In this document: positions 53,491 to 62,616 of the stretch, piece by piece
How positions within the stretch are numbered: the first letter of the stretch is position 1
Layout of the letters: every line of letters begins with the position of its first letter
Assembly: GCA_902618535.1 (NCBI GenBank)
Contig: CACNAV010000001.1
Span: forward strand, 62,001-126,000
Length of the DNA stretch: 64,000 nt
Source of the DNA: an uncultured Alphaproteobacteria bacterium
GTDB lineage: Bacteria; Pseudomonadota; Alphaproteobacteria; Methylaequorales; Methylaequoraceae
Direction: 5' to 3'
Program-made: the position numbers and the translations under genes
The notes under the pieces: model-generated
Database searches by the model: none
What the model was told of the DNA's origin: nothing
What the model saw: the letters and a program-made list of their open reading frames with translations, nothing else

Positions 53491-54855
53491 TTACTCAATT
53501 ATGTCCAACCATTTACCTTTAACTGAGTTATAATTTTTTTCGTCATCAAATAAAATAACATTCAAATTTAAGTCCTTTGCATTAAGTTTTCCTAAATGAA
53601 AGAGAAGTTCATAATATGATATAAAATAATCTTTGTAAGACATTACAAGACCTAGCGATGACTCCAACAATTCTTGTTCTCCATTCAAAACATCTAATGT
53701 TGTTCTTTCACCAAGTTGAAGTTCTTGCTTTAGACCTTCAAGATAGATTTTGTTAGATTCAATCTGTTTTTTGAAAGCATTGATTTTAGAAAGTGAATAA
53801 TCAAGAGAAGACTTTGATGTAGTCAAGTTAGATTCTAAAATTTTACTTTCAAGTTTTAATAATTCAATTTCTGCTGTTGCTTGTTTTCGTATACCTCTGA
53901 TTTCTGAAGATGCTAATCCTGAACGATAAATAGGAATATCAATTATTGCAAATGCTGAGAGCACTTCCCTTTTACTATCAGTTCTAAAATAACCCTCATT
54001 AACTTTTGCCTCAGCTTCAAGTTTGACTGATGGAAGTTGTTTTCTTTTTAAGGACTGAATTTGTTTTTCATATGATTTAATTTTATATTTAAGGCCCCTA
54101 ATTTTAGGGTTACTCTTTAATGCACTTTTTTTTAATTTATCTATTTCCCAGTTTCTTTTTTTTAATGGCATTTCAATTTTCGGTTTATTAGGTTCTTTAC
54201 CAAATACTGAAAGAAAATTTGCTTTCAATGAATTCAGATTATTCCTTGACTCTAAGTTTTCAGATTCTGCCAGAGAAAGCCTTGCCTCCGCGATAGAAAC
54301 ATCAGTCATTGTAACCTCGCCTATTTCAAATTGCTCTTTTGTTAATTCTAATTGTCTTTTGAGAACCTCTACATTTTTATTTTTAAGAATTAAATTTGAA
54401 CTTTCAGTAGCAAAGTCGGCATACAATTTTATTCCCTCTAAAAAAACCTCTTGCTCAATATTCCTCAAATAAAAACGTTGTGAAAAAATTTCATTTTTTG
54501 ATATTTGAATTTCACTAAAACTACTGCCTCCATCAAATATACTTTGTGAGATTACAACACCTTTATTAGTTTCTGTTCTTATACCATCTGAAGTAATGTT
54601 AAATCCTTTAGAGATTGTATCAATCTTACCTTTTTGATAATAACCTGATATTTCTGGTCTAAAATTAGAGAAAGCTCTAGGTAATAATTCATCCTTTGAT
54701 TTCAGAATTTCCCTTTCATACTTTATTTTAGGATTGTAATCGTAAAGACTTGCTAGAGACTCTGACAAATCAGAACCTATATAAACCTCATTAGAGAAAA
54801 CAGTAGTTTTGAATATAAGTGAAGCCAGCAAAATAAAAAATATTTTCATGTTCAT
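53491..54855 (-). CDS. tolC: TolC-family outer-membrane efflux protein
   Basis: A 454-residue protein with a signal peptide (about 1-21). Paired helical repeats typical of outer-membrane efflux proteins are visible: QLELTKEQFEIGEVTMTDVSIAEARL and the second-half equivalent LKQELQLGERTTLDVLNGEQELL. It trimerises into the exit duct of efflux pumps and type I secretion. It follows a PCMT-like gene, a common alphaproteobacterial pairing. Confidence 0.95.
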   Translation of the reverse strand: MNMKIFFILLASLIFKTTVFSNEVYIGSDLSESLASLYDYNPKIKYEREILKSKDELLPRAFSNFRPEISGYYQKGKIDTISKGFNITSDGIRTETNKGVVISQSIFDGGSSFSEIQISKNEIFSQRFYLRNIEQEVFLEGIKLYADFATESSNLILKNKNVEVLKRQLELTKEQFEIGEVTMTDVSIAEARLSLAESENLESRNNLNSLKANFLSVFGKEPNKPKIEMPLKKRNWEIDKLKKSALKSNPKIRGLKYKIKSYEKQIQSLKRKQLPSVKLEAEAKVNEGYFRTDSKREVLSAFAIIDIPIYRSGLASSEIRGIRKQATAEIELLKLESKILESNLTTSKSSLDYSLSKINAFKKQIESNKIYLEGLKQELQLGERTTLDVLNGEQELLESSLGLVMSYKDYFISYYELLFHLGKLNAKDLNLNVILFDDEKNYNSVKGKWLDIIE

Positions 54856-54859
54856 AATC

Positions 54860-55513
54860 TCAGATTATGAAATCTTTTAATACATTAACGTTTGTATTAA
54901 AAAACTTTTCTATGGAAATTCCAGAATCAACCTTTAAACCTCTAATGAATTCACCAACATAGTTATCTTCTTTATTTTTGATTACAGTAAAAATTTCTCC
55001 ATCCTCTTTAAGTTGTTTAAGTAAATTGTCAGGAACCTTTTCAACAGATCCTTCTATAAAAATCTTATCGTATGGTGCACTTTTTTCTAAACCCGCAGAT
55101 AAGTCCTTTTTATAAAAAACAGAACAATTTAATATGTTCAAATTATTTATATTTTGAACAGCAATTTCTGTTAAATTTTTATCATTATCTACCCCAAAAA
55201 CATAATTAACTAATCTTGAAATTATTGCCAAGGTGTATCCAGTTAAGCATCCAATAACTAAAATTGTATTATCTTTTTGAAAATTACATTTATCTAGCAT
55301 TTTTGCTATTACAAATGTTCTAATAATATTTCTTTCATGGCTTACGAGAATATCTCTGTCACTATAAACAAGATCCATATCTTTTGTAGGAACAAAAAGT
55401 TCTTTTTTTATTTCTAAAAGAGCGTCAATTAGCTCTCTGTTTTTCACGTTGTTTGGAAGGACCTGGTTTTTAACCATATTAGACCTGGCAATTTCAAAAA
55501 ATTTTTCGTGCAT
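54860..55513 (-). CDS. Divergent isoaspartyl methyltransferase-like protein upstream of tolC
   Basis: A 217-residue Rossmann methyltransferase of the PCMT superfamily: RSNMVKNQVLPNNVKNRELIDAL at the N-terminus, motif I ILVIGCLTGYTLAI (family form VLEIGTGSGY), and APYDKIFIEGSVEKVP. The acidic residue and glycines of motif I are altered and the QPL substrate block of true Pcm is absent. It may be a non-isoaspartyl methyltransferase. A standard pcm exists at 38555-39199. The gene lies five bases before tolC. Confidence 0.82.
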   Translation of the reverse strand: MHEKFFEIARSNMVKNQVLPNNVKNRELIDALLEIKKELFVPTKDMDLVYSDRDILVSHERNIIRTFVIAKMLDKCNFQKDNTILVIGCLTGYTLAIISRLVNYVFGVDNDKNLTEIAVQNINNLNILNCSVFYKKDLSAGLEKSAPYDKIFIEGSVEKVPDNLLKQLKEDGEIFTVIKNKEDNYVGEFIRGLKVDSGISIEKFFNTNVNVLKDFII

Positions 55514-55588
55514 TTTTTTTTATAGTGTATTAAGTATTGGTTTAATATATTTAGTATTATTAGTTATTACAATAGATTAAACAATAAT

Positions 55589-55662
55589 GGTGCGGTGGCG
55601 GAGAGGCTACGCACCGGCCTGCAAAGCCGAGTACACCGGTTCGAATCCGGTCCGCACCTCCA
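55589..55662 (+). tRNA. tRNA-Cys (GCA)
   Basis: Acceptor GGTGCGG pairs with CCGCACC, the anticodon loop CTGCAAA carries GCA, and the T arm is CCGG-TTCGAAT-CCGG-like. Discriminator T and CCA are encoded. Length 74. Confidence 0.97.
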
Positions 55663-55711
55663 AAAATAAATGTTTTTACAATTTAATTTTTTTAACTATT
55701 ATAAGGTTTAT

Positions 55712-55787
55712 TCCGGCGTAGCTCAGTTGGTAGAGCAAGCGACTGTTAATCGCTGGGTCACAGGTTCGAGTCCTGTCGCCGGAGCCA
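55712..55787 (+). tRNA. tRNA-Asn (GUU)
   Basis: Acceptor TCCGGCG pairs with CGCCGGA, the D arm contains AGCTCAGTTGGTAGAGC, the anticodon arm is AGCGA-CTGTTAA-TCGCT (anticodon GTT), and the T arm is ACAGG-TTCGAGT-CCTGT. Discriminator G and CCA are encoded. Length 76. The next gene starts 6 bases after it. Confidence 0.98.
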
Positions 55788-55793
55788 ATAGTT

Positions 55794-56795
55794 ATGAAAA
55801 TTTTTATAAGCGGTATAGCTGGATTTCTTGGGAGTCACTTAGCAGATCAATTTATTAGTGATGGTCATCAAGTTGTAGGATGTGATAGCTTAATTGGTGG
55901 TGAACTAGACAATGTTCCTGAAAAGGCAGAATTTTATCAGTACGATTGCTGCTTTAGAAACTCAATGCTTAAAATCACTAAAGGATGTGATGTAGTCTAT
56001 CATGCTGCTGCCACCGCTTATGAGGGGTTGTCAGTATTTTCACCTCATTTAATTACTCAGAATATTGTTACTGGTTCAGTTTCTCTTTTTAGTGCTGCAA
56101 TTGAGAATAAAGTAAAAAGAATAATTTTTTGTTCATCTATGGCACGTTATGGTACTAATAAAACACCTTTTCTTGAAAGTTACATACCTGTTCCTCAGGA
56201 TCCTTATGGGATTGCAAAAGTTGCAGCTGAAAAAATTTTAATTAATTTATGTAATGTTCATGGTGTGGAATTTGTAATAGCCGTTCCTCATAACATTATA
56301 GGACCAAGGCAAAAGTATGATGACCCATATAGAAATGTAGCATCAATTATGATTAACCTTATGTTACAGAATCGTCAGCCTATTATTTATGGAGACGGAA
56401 AACAAAAAAGATGTTTTTCTTATATTGACGACGATCTCTATTGTCTTAAAAAAATGGCTACAACCAAGAATGTTGTTGGCGAAATTATCAATATTGGTCC
56501 TGATGAGGAGTTCATAACTATAAATGAACTAGCTGAAAAAATTTCTAATCAACTTAAATTTAATCTTAATCCACATTATGTAAAGGGTAGACCACAAGAA
56601 GTTCTTGAAGCAACTTGTTCAGCGGACAAAGCAAGAAAACTTTTAAGCTACAAAACAAAAACCTCTTTAGACAAAGGCTTATCTCAAATGATCAAATATA
56701 TTAAAGACAGAGGTACAAAAAAATTCAGGTATCATTTAGATTTAGAAATCGTTAACTCTCTTACACCAAAAACTTGGAAAGATAAACTTTTTTAA
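55794..56795 (+). CDS. NAD-dependent epimerase/dehydratase
   Basis: A 333-residue extended short-chain dehydrogenase. GIAGFLGSHLADQFI is the NAD-binding GxxGxxG, CDVVYHAAATAYEG and FCSSMARYG follow, YGIAKVAAEK gives the catalytic YxxxK, and PHNIIGPRQKYDDPYRNV, with GDGKQKRCFSYIDD, are late family blocks. It modifies a nucleotide sugar for surface polysaccharide. Only 6 bases separate it from tRNA-Asn, so it has no promoter of its own in between; GGAG in the tRNA acceptor end (55781-55784) lies 9 bases before the ATG and could serve as its ribosome binding site. The glycosyltransferase follows directly. Confidence 0.92.
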   Translation: MKIFISGIAGFLGSHLADQFISDGHQVVGCDSLIGGELDNVPEKAEFYQYDCCFRNSMLKITKGCDVVYHAAATAYEGLSVFSPHLITQNIVTGSVSLFSAAIENKVKRIIFCSSMARYGTNKTPFLESYIPVPQDPYGIAKVAAEKILINLCNVHGVEFVIAVPHNIIGPRQKYDDPYRNVASIMINLMLQNRQPIIYGDGKQKRCFSYIDDDLYCLKKMATTKNVVGEIINIGPDEEFITINELAEKISNQLKFNLNPHYVKGRPQEVLEATCSADKARKLLSYKTKTSLDKGLSQMIKYIKDRGTKKFRYHLDLEIVNSLTPKTWKDKLF

Positions 56796-56796
56796 A

Positions 56797-57723
56797 ATGG
56801 TAAAAGTAAGTTTCGTCTGTCCTGTTTTTAACAAACAAAAATACTTAAAAAATGTAATTAATTCCATTAAAAATCAAAAAGGAGAATTTGATAAAGAGTT
56901 TATTTTTATCAATGACGGATCCACGGACCTGTCACTTGAATATTTGAAAAAATTTACAAAGAAGCTAAAAAAAGTTAAAATAATTGATCAAAGTAATCGT
57001 GGGCCAGCTGCAGCAACACAACAAGGAATAGAGTGTTCATCAGGTGATTTTTTGAAATTAGTTGGAGGCGACGATATTCTTCACCCTGACTGCACTAGTA
57101 TTTTACTAAATACAATAATTAAAAATAAATCTGTTGGAGTTTTTAGTAGATATCAACTGGTAGATGATTTCAACAAAGTTAAATTTAAAAAAAACAAACC
57201 TTCTAATTTAAAAAAAATAAACTCTCCTCTGCTCGATACAGTAAAATCTTCCTTTTCAGGAACATCACCGAATTTATATTGTAATAAAACTGTTAAAAAA
57301 TCAGGTGGATGTAATACAAAAATTTTTGTTGAAGATTTTTCATTAGTACTAGGTATTAGTACTTTCGGAAATTTTTGCTTTATTGATAGTGTTACATCTT
57401 TTGGTCCTAAAAATGATAAAAATAGAATCATGGAAGGAAGAAAGACACAACTCATTCACGATTATAATGCAGCATTATTTTATTTTATTTCTAAAAAAAG
57501 TAATATTAGTAACGAAATAAAAAAAATTGCATGTAAGAAAGCCCTTGGAAGAGCAGAAAAATGGGGTAGAAGATTAAAAAAAAAAAACTCATTTAATAGA
57601 ATGAATTGGCTAAAACTTAGATTATTTTTTGGTTACAACAATTTTAACGAGATTATCAGAAGTTCATGTCTATATTTTTACGAAAACCTTGATGAGGAAT
57701 CTATCAGATATAAAGTCGATTAG
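56797..57723 (+). CDS. Glycosyltransferase family 2
   Basis: A 308-residue GT-A enzyme. VSFVCPVFNKQKYLKNVINSI, FIFINDGSTDLSLEYL and GDFLKLVGGDDILHPD supply the nucleotide-sugar site and a DxD-like motif. It transfers a sugar to a growing glycan or lipid, probably using a product related to the adjoining epimerase. The C-terminal half is basic. It starts one base after the epimerase stop and converges on the ABC permease gene. Confidence 0.9.
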   Translation: MVKVSFVCPVFNKQKYLKNVINSIKNQKGEFDKEFIFINDGSTDLSLEYLKKFTKKLKKVKIIDQSNRGPAAATQQGIECSSGDFLKLVGGDDILHPDCTSILLNTIIKNKSVGVFSRYQLVDDFNKVKFKKNKPSNLKKINSPLLDTVKSSFSGTSPNLYCNKTVKKSGGCNTKIFVEDFSLVLGISTFGNFCFIDSVTSFGPKNDKNRIMEGRKTQLIHDYNAALFYFISKKSNISNEIKKIACKKALGRAEKWGRRLKKKNSFNRMNWLKLRLFFGYNNFNEIIRSSCLYFYENLDEESIRYKVD

Positions 57724-57724
57724 C

Positions 57725-58516
57725 TTACTCACCTTGATTTATTAATAATCCTTTTTTTCTTGATACAGCAATAATTTTTAAAAAGAAAACAACTGATCCC
57801 GTTAGGTAAGCTACATTAAGAAGAATTATATTTTTAAGAAGTTCGTATCTAATTACACCATTAATTAAAATTTCTCTCATTGATTCAAAAATATGAGCAG
57901 GTGGGAAGATTATTGAAATCTTTTGCATTATTGGAGGTAAAGAATCTAAAGGATAATAAACGCATGAAAATGGCAGTAGAATAAAAATTATTGCCCATGC
58001 TAGCTCTTCAAAAGCATGACCATATCGTAAAACTAAAGATGAAACTAAAAACCCAATAGACCAACCGACAATAATTAAGTTAAAAAAGAAAAAAATTAAA
58101 AAAAACCCAAGCTCAAATAAATGAAAATCAAAAAAATAATTAGCGATAAATATTGCGGGAGTAAGGCCTATAATTGTTCTAATTAGGCTTATAAAAATTA
58201 AACTAATTACTAGCTCAAATTCTCTAATAGGTGAGATAAAAAGATTAGTCAAATTTCTAGACCATATCTCTTCAAGAAATGACATAGTGAGACCTAACTG
58301 TCCTCTAAATAAAATATCCCATAGTATCACTGCTGATAAAATTATATTTAATATTCCCAACCCGCTATAGGAATTATTTGAAATTAAAAAGTTTGTAAAA
58401 AAACCCCAAAATAAAATTTGAACGGAGGGCCAGTAAAAAATACTAATTAATCTGGGAACTGAGCCAAATGAAATATTTTTATACCTTATTAATAGTGCAA
58501 TGATTCTAGAAAACAT
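57725..58516 (-). CDS. ABC-2 type permease
   Basis: A 263-residue protein with about six hydrophobic segments: FGSVPRLISIFYWPSVQILFWGFF, then WSRNLTNLFISPIREFELV (coupling region) and FEELAWAIIFILLPFSCVYYPLDSLPPIMQKI, the ABC-2 C-terminal block. It pairs with the ATPase at 58517-59236, whose stop touches its start. A second ABC-2 system is at 10707-12376. Substrate unknown; polysaccharide or drug export are both possible given the glycan genes beside it. Confidence 0.9.
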   Translation of the reverse strand: MFSRIIALLIRYKNISFGSVPRLISIFYWPSVQILFWGFFTNFLISNNSYSGLGILNIILSAVILWDILFRGQLGLTMSFLEEIWSRNLTNLFISPIREFELVISLIFISLIRTIIGLTPAIFIANYFFDFHLFELGFFLIFFFFNLIIVGWSIGFLVSSLVLRYGHAFEELAWAIIFILLPFSCVYYPLDSLPPIMQKISIIFPPAHIFESMREILINGVIRYELLKNIILLNVAYLTGSVVFFLKIIAVSRKKGLLINQGE

Positions 58517-59236
58517 TTATCCCTCACTTAAAAATAGTTCAATTAAAGTTTTATAATTATAATTTTTTAAAATTTGTTTTATATTTCCTTCAGAAACAAT
58601 TTCTCCGGACTTAAGAAGTATTATATTAGAACACATTGCTTGTACCTCATCTAAATTATGAGACGTTATCAAAATAGATGAACTATTTTTTTTTTGATAT
58701 TCTAACAAATAATTTCTTATAAATATCGATGTTTCAGGGTCTAAAGATGCAGTGGGTTCATCTAATAGTAATAATTTTGGTTTATTAAGTAATGCTTTAC
58801 ATAAGTTGATTTTAGTTTTTTGTCCAGCAGATAATGAACCATAATTTTTTTTTACTAAATTTCTAATTTTTAAATCATCTACAAGATTTTCAATAACTGT
58901 ATTAAAGTTTTTTACACCATATAATCTTGAATAAAATGAAAGGTTTTGTTCAACGGTCATTTTTTTTGGAAGATCAACATAAGGGCTTTGAAAGTTAATT
59001 TCACTTAAAATTTCTTTCTTATTCAATTTCAAATTTTTTCCTAAAATAAAAATGTCTCCTTTTGTAGGAGTTATTAAACCTAAAAGCATTCCTAAAAGTG
59101 TGGTTTTGCCAGCTCCATTTTTTCCTAGAATACCAACAATTGAGTTTTTTTTTACATTGAAAGATATGTTTTTGATAACTGATTGCTCATCAAAATTTTT
59201 AACAAGGTTTACAACATTAATAAGGTTATTATTCAC
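58517..59236 (-). CDS. ABC transporter ATP-binding protein
   Basis: A 239-residue protein. Walker A is GILGKNGAGKTTLLGML, the signature region LSAGQKTKINLCKALL (LSAGQ in place of LSGGQ), Walker B LLLLDEPTASLD and the H-loop ILITSHNLDEV. Start is GTG 59236. It drives the permease next in the operon. The Ala in the signature is a common variant of exporter ATPases. Confidence 0.93.
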   Translation of the reverse strand: MNNNLINVVNLVKNFDEQSVIKNISFNVKKNSIVGILGKNGAGKTTLLGMLLGLITPTKGDIFILGKNLKLNKKEILSEINFQSPYVDLPKKMTVEQNLSFYSRLYGVKNFNTVIENLVDDLKIRNLVKKNYGSLSAGQKTKINLCKALLNKPKLLLLDEPTASLDPETSIFIRNYLLEYQKKNSSSILITSHNLDEVQAMCSNIILLKSGEIVSEGNIKQILKNYNYKTLIELFLSEG

Positions 59237-59367
59237 AGCAAATTAACTAAATGATTAAAGATATATTTTTTTCAAAAATAAATACTAATATATCATTATT
59301 AATTTATAGGATTACAATAAAGGTTTAATTTTTTTTGTTAATCTAATGAATTTCTTAAATTAAAAAA

Positions 59368-60366
59368 ATGTCAAAAAAAACTAAAAATAATTTCTCTGAA
59401 ACTATAGGCAACACTCCCCTCATTAAATTAAAATTAGCATCAGAAATCTCTGGTTGTAATATTTATGGTAAATGTGAATTCCTAAATCCAGGTGGTTCTG
59501 TTAAAGATAGACCAGCAAAACAGATAATTATTGATGCAATTCAAGCAAAAAAAATAAAAAAAGGAGCCACAATTGTTGAAGGTACTGCAGGAAATACTGG
59601 AATAGGTTTGAGTCTCGTAGGAAATTCATTGGGTATGAAATCAATAATCGTAATGCCTAAAACTCAAAGTAATGAAAAAAAAAAAATGCTTAGGCTTTGT
59701 GGCGCTGAACTTCATTTAGTTGAGGCTCTTCCATACAAAAACCCTGGTAATTATATTCGATACTCAGAAACTTTATCAAAAAACATAAAAAATCCCAATG
59801 GTGTTTTATGGGCCAACCAGTTTGATAACCTATCTAATAAAAAATCTCATTATCTTACTACAGGACCAGAAATTTGGTCACAATTAAATGGCAAGGTTGA
59901 TGCATTCATATGTTCGATTGGTACAGGAGGGACTCTGGCAGGAATGAGTGAGTATTTAAAAGAAATGAATAAAAAAATAATTATTGGGCTAGCTGATCCT
60001 TTTGGATCTGCAATGTTTAATTTTTTTAAAAATGGAAAATTAGAATCTAATGGCACATCAATAACAGAGGGAATTGGTCAAGGTAGGATAACCAAAAATT
60101 TAGAGAATATAGTAATTGACGACTTTTTTCAAATTTCTGACAGCGAGGCTCTTAATTTAGTGTTTCAAATGATTAGAGATGAAGGACTAATTCTCGGTGG
60201 ATCATCTGGTATTAATATAATGGGAGCAATCAAATTAGGAAAAAAAATGGGTAGAAATAAGAATATAGTAACAATTCTGTGTGACTATGGAACTAAATAT
60301 GAAAGTAAAATATTTAATAAAGTTTTTCTAAAAAAAGCAAATCTTCCAATACCTGAATGGCTATGA
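59368..60366 (+). CDS. cysK: Cysteine synthase
   Basis: A 332-residue fold-type II PLP enzyme. NPGGSVKDRPA holds the PLP lysine (K46), with VEGTAGNTGIGLSLVG, SIGTGGTLAGMSEYL and LGGSSGINIMGAIKLGK forming cofactor and phosphate-binding loops. It makes cysteine from O-acetylserine and sulfide. It overlaps the sulfurtransferase gene and starts a run of sulfur genes. Confidence 0.94.
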   Translation: MSKKTKNNFSETIGNTPLIKLKLASEISGCNIYGKCEFLNPGGSVKDRPAKQIIIDAIQAKKIKKGATIVEGTAGNTGIGLSLVGNSLGMKSIIVMPKTQSNEKKKMLRLCGAELHLVEALPYKNPGNYIRYSETLSKNIKNPNGVLWANQFDNLSNKKSHYLTTGPEIWSQLNGKVDAFICSIGTGGTLAGMSEYLKEMNKKIIIGLADPFGSAMFNFFKNGKLESNGTSITEGIGQGRITKNLENIVIDDFFQISDSEALNLVFQMIRDEGLILGGSSGINIMGAIKLGKKMGRNKNIVTILCDYGTKYESKIFNKVFLKKANLPIPEWL

Positions 60367-61190
60367 ATGAATTTAATAAATATATTATTAGTCCATTCAA
60401 ATTAAATCGAATCATTAATAGTAAACAATTAAAAATAATTGATTGTAGATGGTACATTAATGATAAAAAAAAAGGAAATGAGGAATATGAGAAAAAACAT
60501 ATACCTGGTGCAATTTTTTTTGATTTAGAAAAAATTTCAAACTTGAAAAATCCAATCCCCCATATGCTTCCAAAAAAAGAAAAATTTATTAGTTTTTTAA
60601 AGAATAATGGAATAACTCCAGATAATGATATTGTCATATATGATCAAATAGGATTTTTTTGTTCATCGAGGGTATGGTTTACATTTTCTTATTATAGTTT
60701 TAAAAGCATAAAAATTCTTAATGGAGGAATAAAATATTGGGAAGAAAATAATTTTATACTTAGCAAACAAAAAAAAACCTCTCAAAAAAAACAAAAAATA
60801 GAACTGATAGAAAAAAAAATGATGGTGGTTAACCAAAGATATGTTAAGAAAAAAATCAATGATAAAAAAACTTTAATAATTGATGCAAGACCAAAAAAAA
60901 GATTTCTTGGTTTAGAGGAAGAACCAAGAAAAAATTTAAAAAGAGGGAATATCCCTGGAAGTATTAATATTCCATTTACTACTTTAGTTGATAAAAAAGG
61001 TCGATTTTTAAGTAAATCTGTTCTAAAAAAAAAGTTTGGACGGCATGTTAATTTTTCATTGATAAAAGAAATTATCTGTACATGTGGATCCGGCGTAACT
61101 GCATGTAACATAATATTTGGACTAAATTTACTTGGTATTCAAAATCTAAAATTATATGATGGATCCTGGGCACAATGGGGAAAAAAATAA
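60363..61190 (+). CDS. sseA: 3-Mercaptopyruvate sulfurtransferase
   Basis: About 275 residues with two rhodanese domains. The N-terminal one is structural, with KIIDCRWYIND and KHIPGAIFFD; the second carries the active Cys in CTCGSGVTACNI (CGSGVT distinguishes mercaptopyruvate from thiosulfate forms). It moves sulfane sulfur from 3-mercaptopyruvate. I prefer ATG 60363, which overlaps the cysK stop as ATGA, over ATG 60357. Confidence 0.92.
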   Translation: MNEFNKYIISPFKLNRIINSKQLKIIDCRWYINDKKKGNEEYEKKHIPGAIFFDLEKISNLKNPIPHMLPKKEKFISFLKNNGITPDNDIVIYDQIGFFCSSRVWFTFSYYSFKSIKILNGGIKYWEENNFILSKQKKTSQKKQKIELIEKKMMVVNQRYVKKKINDKKTLIIDARPKKRFLGLEEEPRKNLKRGNIPGSINIPFTTLVDKKGRFLSKSVLKKKFGRHVNFSLIKEIICTCGSGVTACNIIFGLNLLGIQNLKLYDGSWAQWGKK

Positions 61191-62332
61191 GAACAGAAAC
61201 AATTCATTATGGTGTTGATCCAGATGTTCACTATGGTTCAATTAATGACCCAATATACAAAAACTCAACACTTGTTTTTCAAAATTATAAATCATTTTTG
61301 GAAGCAAAAAAGGACAGATTTAATGTTCCTTATTATGGAAGAATTAGTACATATACCACAAGAAGGTTCGAACAGCTTGGCTCAAAACTTTATAACGCAA
61401 AAAAGTCAGTAGTAACCAGCTCTGGACTTTCAGCCATAACCATAACATTACTAGCTTTATTAAAAAAAGACGATGAAATTTTAATTTCTGAAAACTGCTA
61501 TGAACCTGTTTACAATTTCGCAACATACGAATTAAAAAAATTTGGTATTAAATCACATTTTTTTTCAAACAATAAAAAAAATATTGATAAAATAATCAAT
61601 AATAAAACAAAGATTCTTTACATTGAGTCTCCTGGCTCACTAAACTATGAAGTATCTGATATTAAAGAAATATTAAAACTCTGTAAAAAAAAAAAAATTA
61701 TTACTATTATGGATAATACATGGTCTACGTTTTTAGGATGCAACCCATTAGAAATTGGAGTTGAGATAGTAATTGAGTCGTTAACAAAATATTTCTCGGG
61801 TCATTCAGATAATTTTTTAGGTCTGGTAGTCTTAAATTCTAATGAACTTGCAAGAAAAATTAAAACTACATCTGTAAGACTGGGAGATTATGTTTCTCCA
61901 GAAAGCTGCTTCCATGCAACCAAGGGGTTAAAAACATTAAAGTTAAGGATTGAAAAACATATTGAGAGTGCTGATAAAATTTTCAACTATTTGAAATCAA
62001 AAAAGATTGTAAAAAAAATTCTCTACCTTCCAGATCAAAAGAATAAGTTCCATGAATTATGGAAAAAATATCATAAGCAAAGCAATGGTTTAATTACTTT
62101 TTCAATTCACAAGAAAAAAAATATTGAACTATTTATTGATAAATTAAAACTTTTTAAGATTGGATTTAGTTGGGGAGGATATGAAAGTCTTATAATTCCA
62201 ATAAGCAATCTAAAACCAACAAAAAAATTGTCGAAAAAAAGTGAATATTGGTTTAGAATTCATGTTGGATTGGAATCCTGTAGTGATTTAATCAATGATT
62301 TAGAGAAAGCTTTCAAAAATTATGAAAAATAG
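61175..62332 (+). CDS. metC: Cystathionine beta-lyase-type PLP enzyme
   Basis: A 385-residue Cys/Met-metabolism PLP enzyme. IHYGVDPDVHYGSINDPIY, TSSGLSAITITLLALL, IMDNTWSTFLGCNPLEIG, and SLTKYFSGHSD with PLP Lys205 define the fold. In the family such sequences are cystathionine beta-lyases or gamma-lyases; the bacterial MetC-type spacing favours beta-lyase. It overlaps sseA by 16 bases. Confidence 0.9.
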   Translation: MGKKIRTETIHYGVDPDVHYGSINDPIYKNSTLVFQNYKSFLEAKKDRFNVPYYGRISTYTTRRFEQLGSKLYNAKKSVVTSSGLSAITITLLALLKKDDEILISENCYEPVYNFATYELKKFGIKSHFFSNNKKNIDKIINNKTKILYIESPGSLNYEVSDIKEILKLCKKKKIITIMDNTWSTFLGCNPLEIGVEIVIESLTKYFSGHSDNFLGLVVLNSNELARKIKTTSVRLGDYVSPESCFHATKGLKTLKLRIEKHIESADKIFNYLKSKKIVKKILYLPDQKNKFHELWKKYHKQSNGLITFSIHKKKNIELFIDKLKLFKIGFSWGGYESLIIPISNLKPTKKLSKKSEYWFRIHVGLESCSDLINDLEKAFKNYEK

Positions 62333-62615
62333 TTTTATTATATTTAAACCAGCAAAATCATCTATGCAGTCTGGTCTTCTTAATACAAAAAAATGGTGCT
62401 TTACCAATTTAAGCATTAACGAGTCTTATAAAAGTCCAAAATTTGGATGGGATGGAAGTACTAATCCAGAAAAAAAGATTGAGTTATTTTTTGAAACACT
62501 TGATGAAGCAAAAAGGTTTGCTCAATTAAATAATTATAATTATAAAGTTATAGAACCGTTAAAAAGAAAAATTATTAAAAAATCATATGCTCAAAACTTT
62601 ATAAAAAAAAGTTAG
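62322..62615 (+). CDS. NADH dehydrogenase accessory subunit (NDUFS4/AQDQ-like)
   Basis: A 97-residue protein. FKPAKSSMQSGLLNTKKWCFT is the family opening block (K/RPAKSAMQSG), then FGWDGSTNPEKKIELFFETLDEAKRFAQ and YKVIEPLKRKIIKKSYAQNF. This is the alphaproteobacterial and mitochondrial supernumerary subunit of complex I, absent from E. coli, which supports an alphaproteobacterial host. It overlaps metC by 11 bases. Confidence 0.92.
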   Translation: MKNSFIIFKPAKSSMQSGLLNTKKWCFTNLSINESYKSPKFGWDGSTNPEKKIELFFETLDEAKRFAQLNNYNYKVIEPLKRKIIKKSYAQNFIKKS

Positions 62616-62616
62616 A

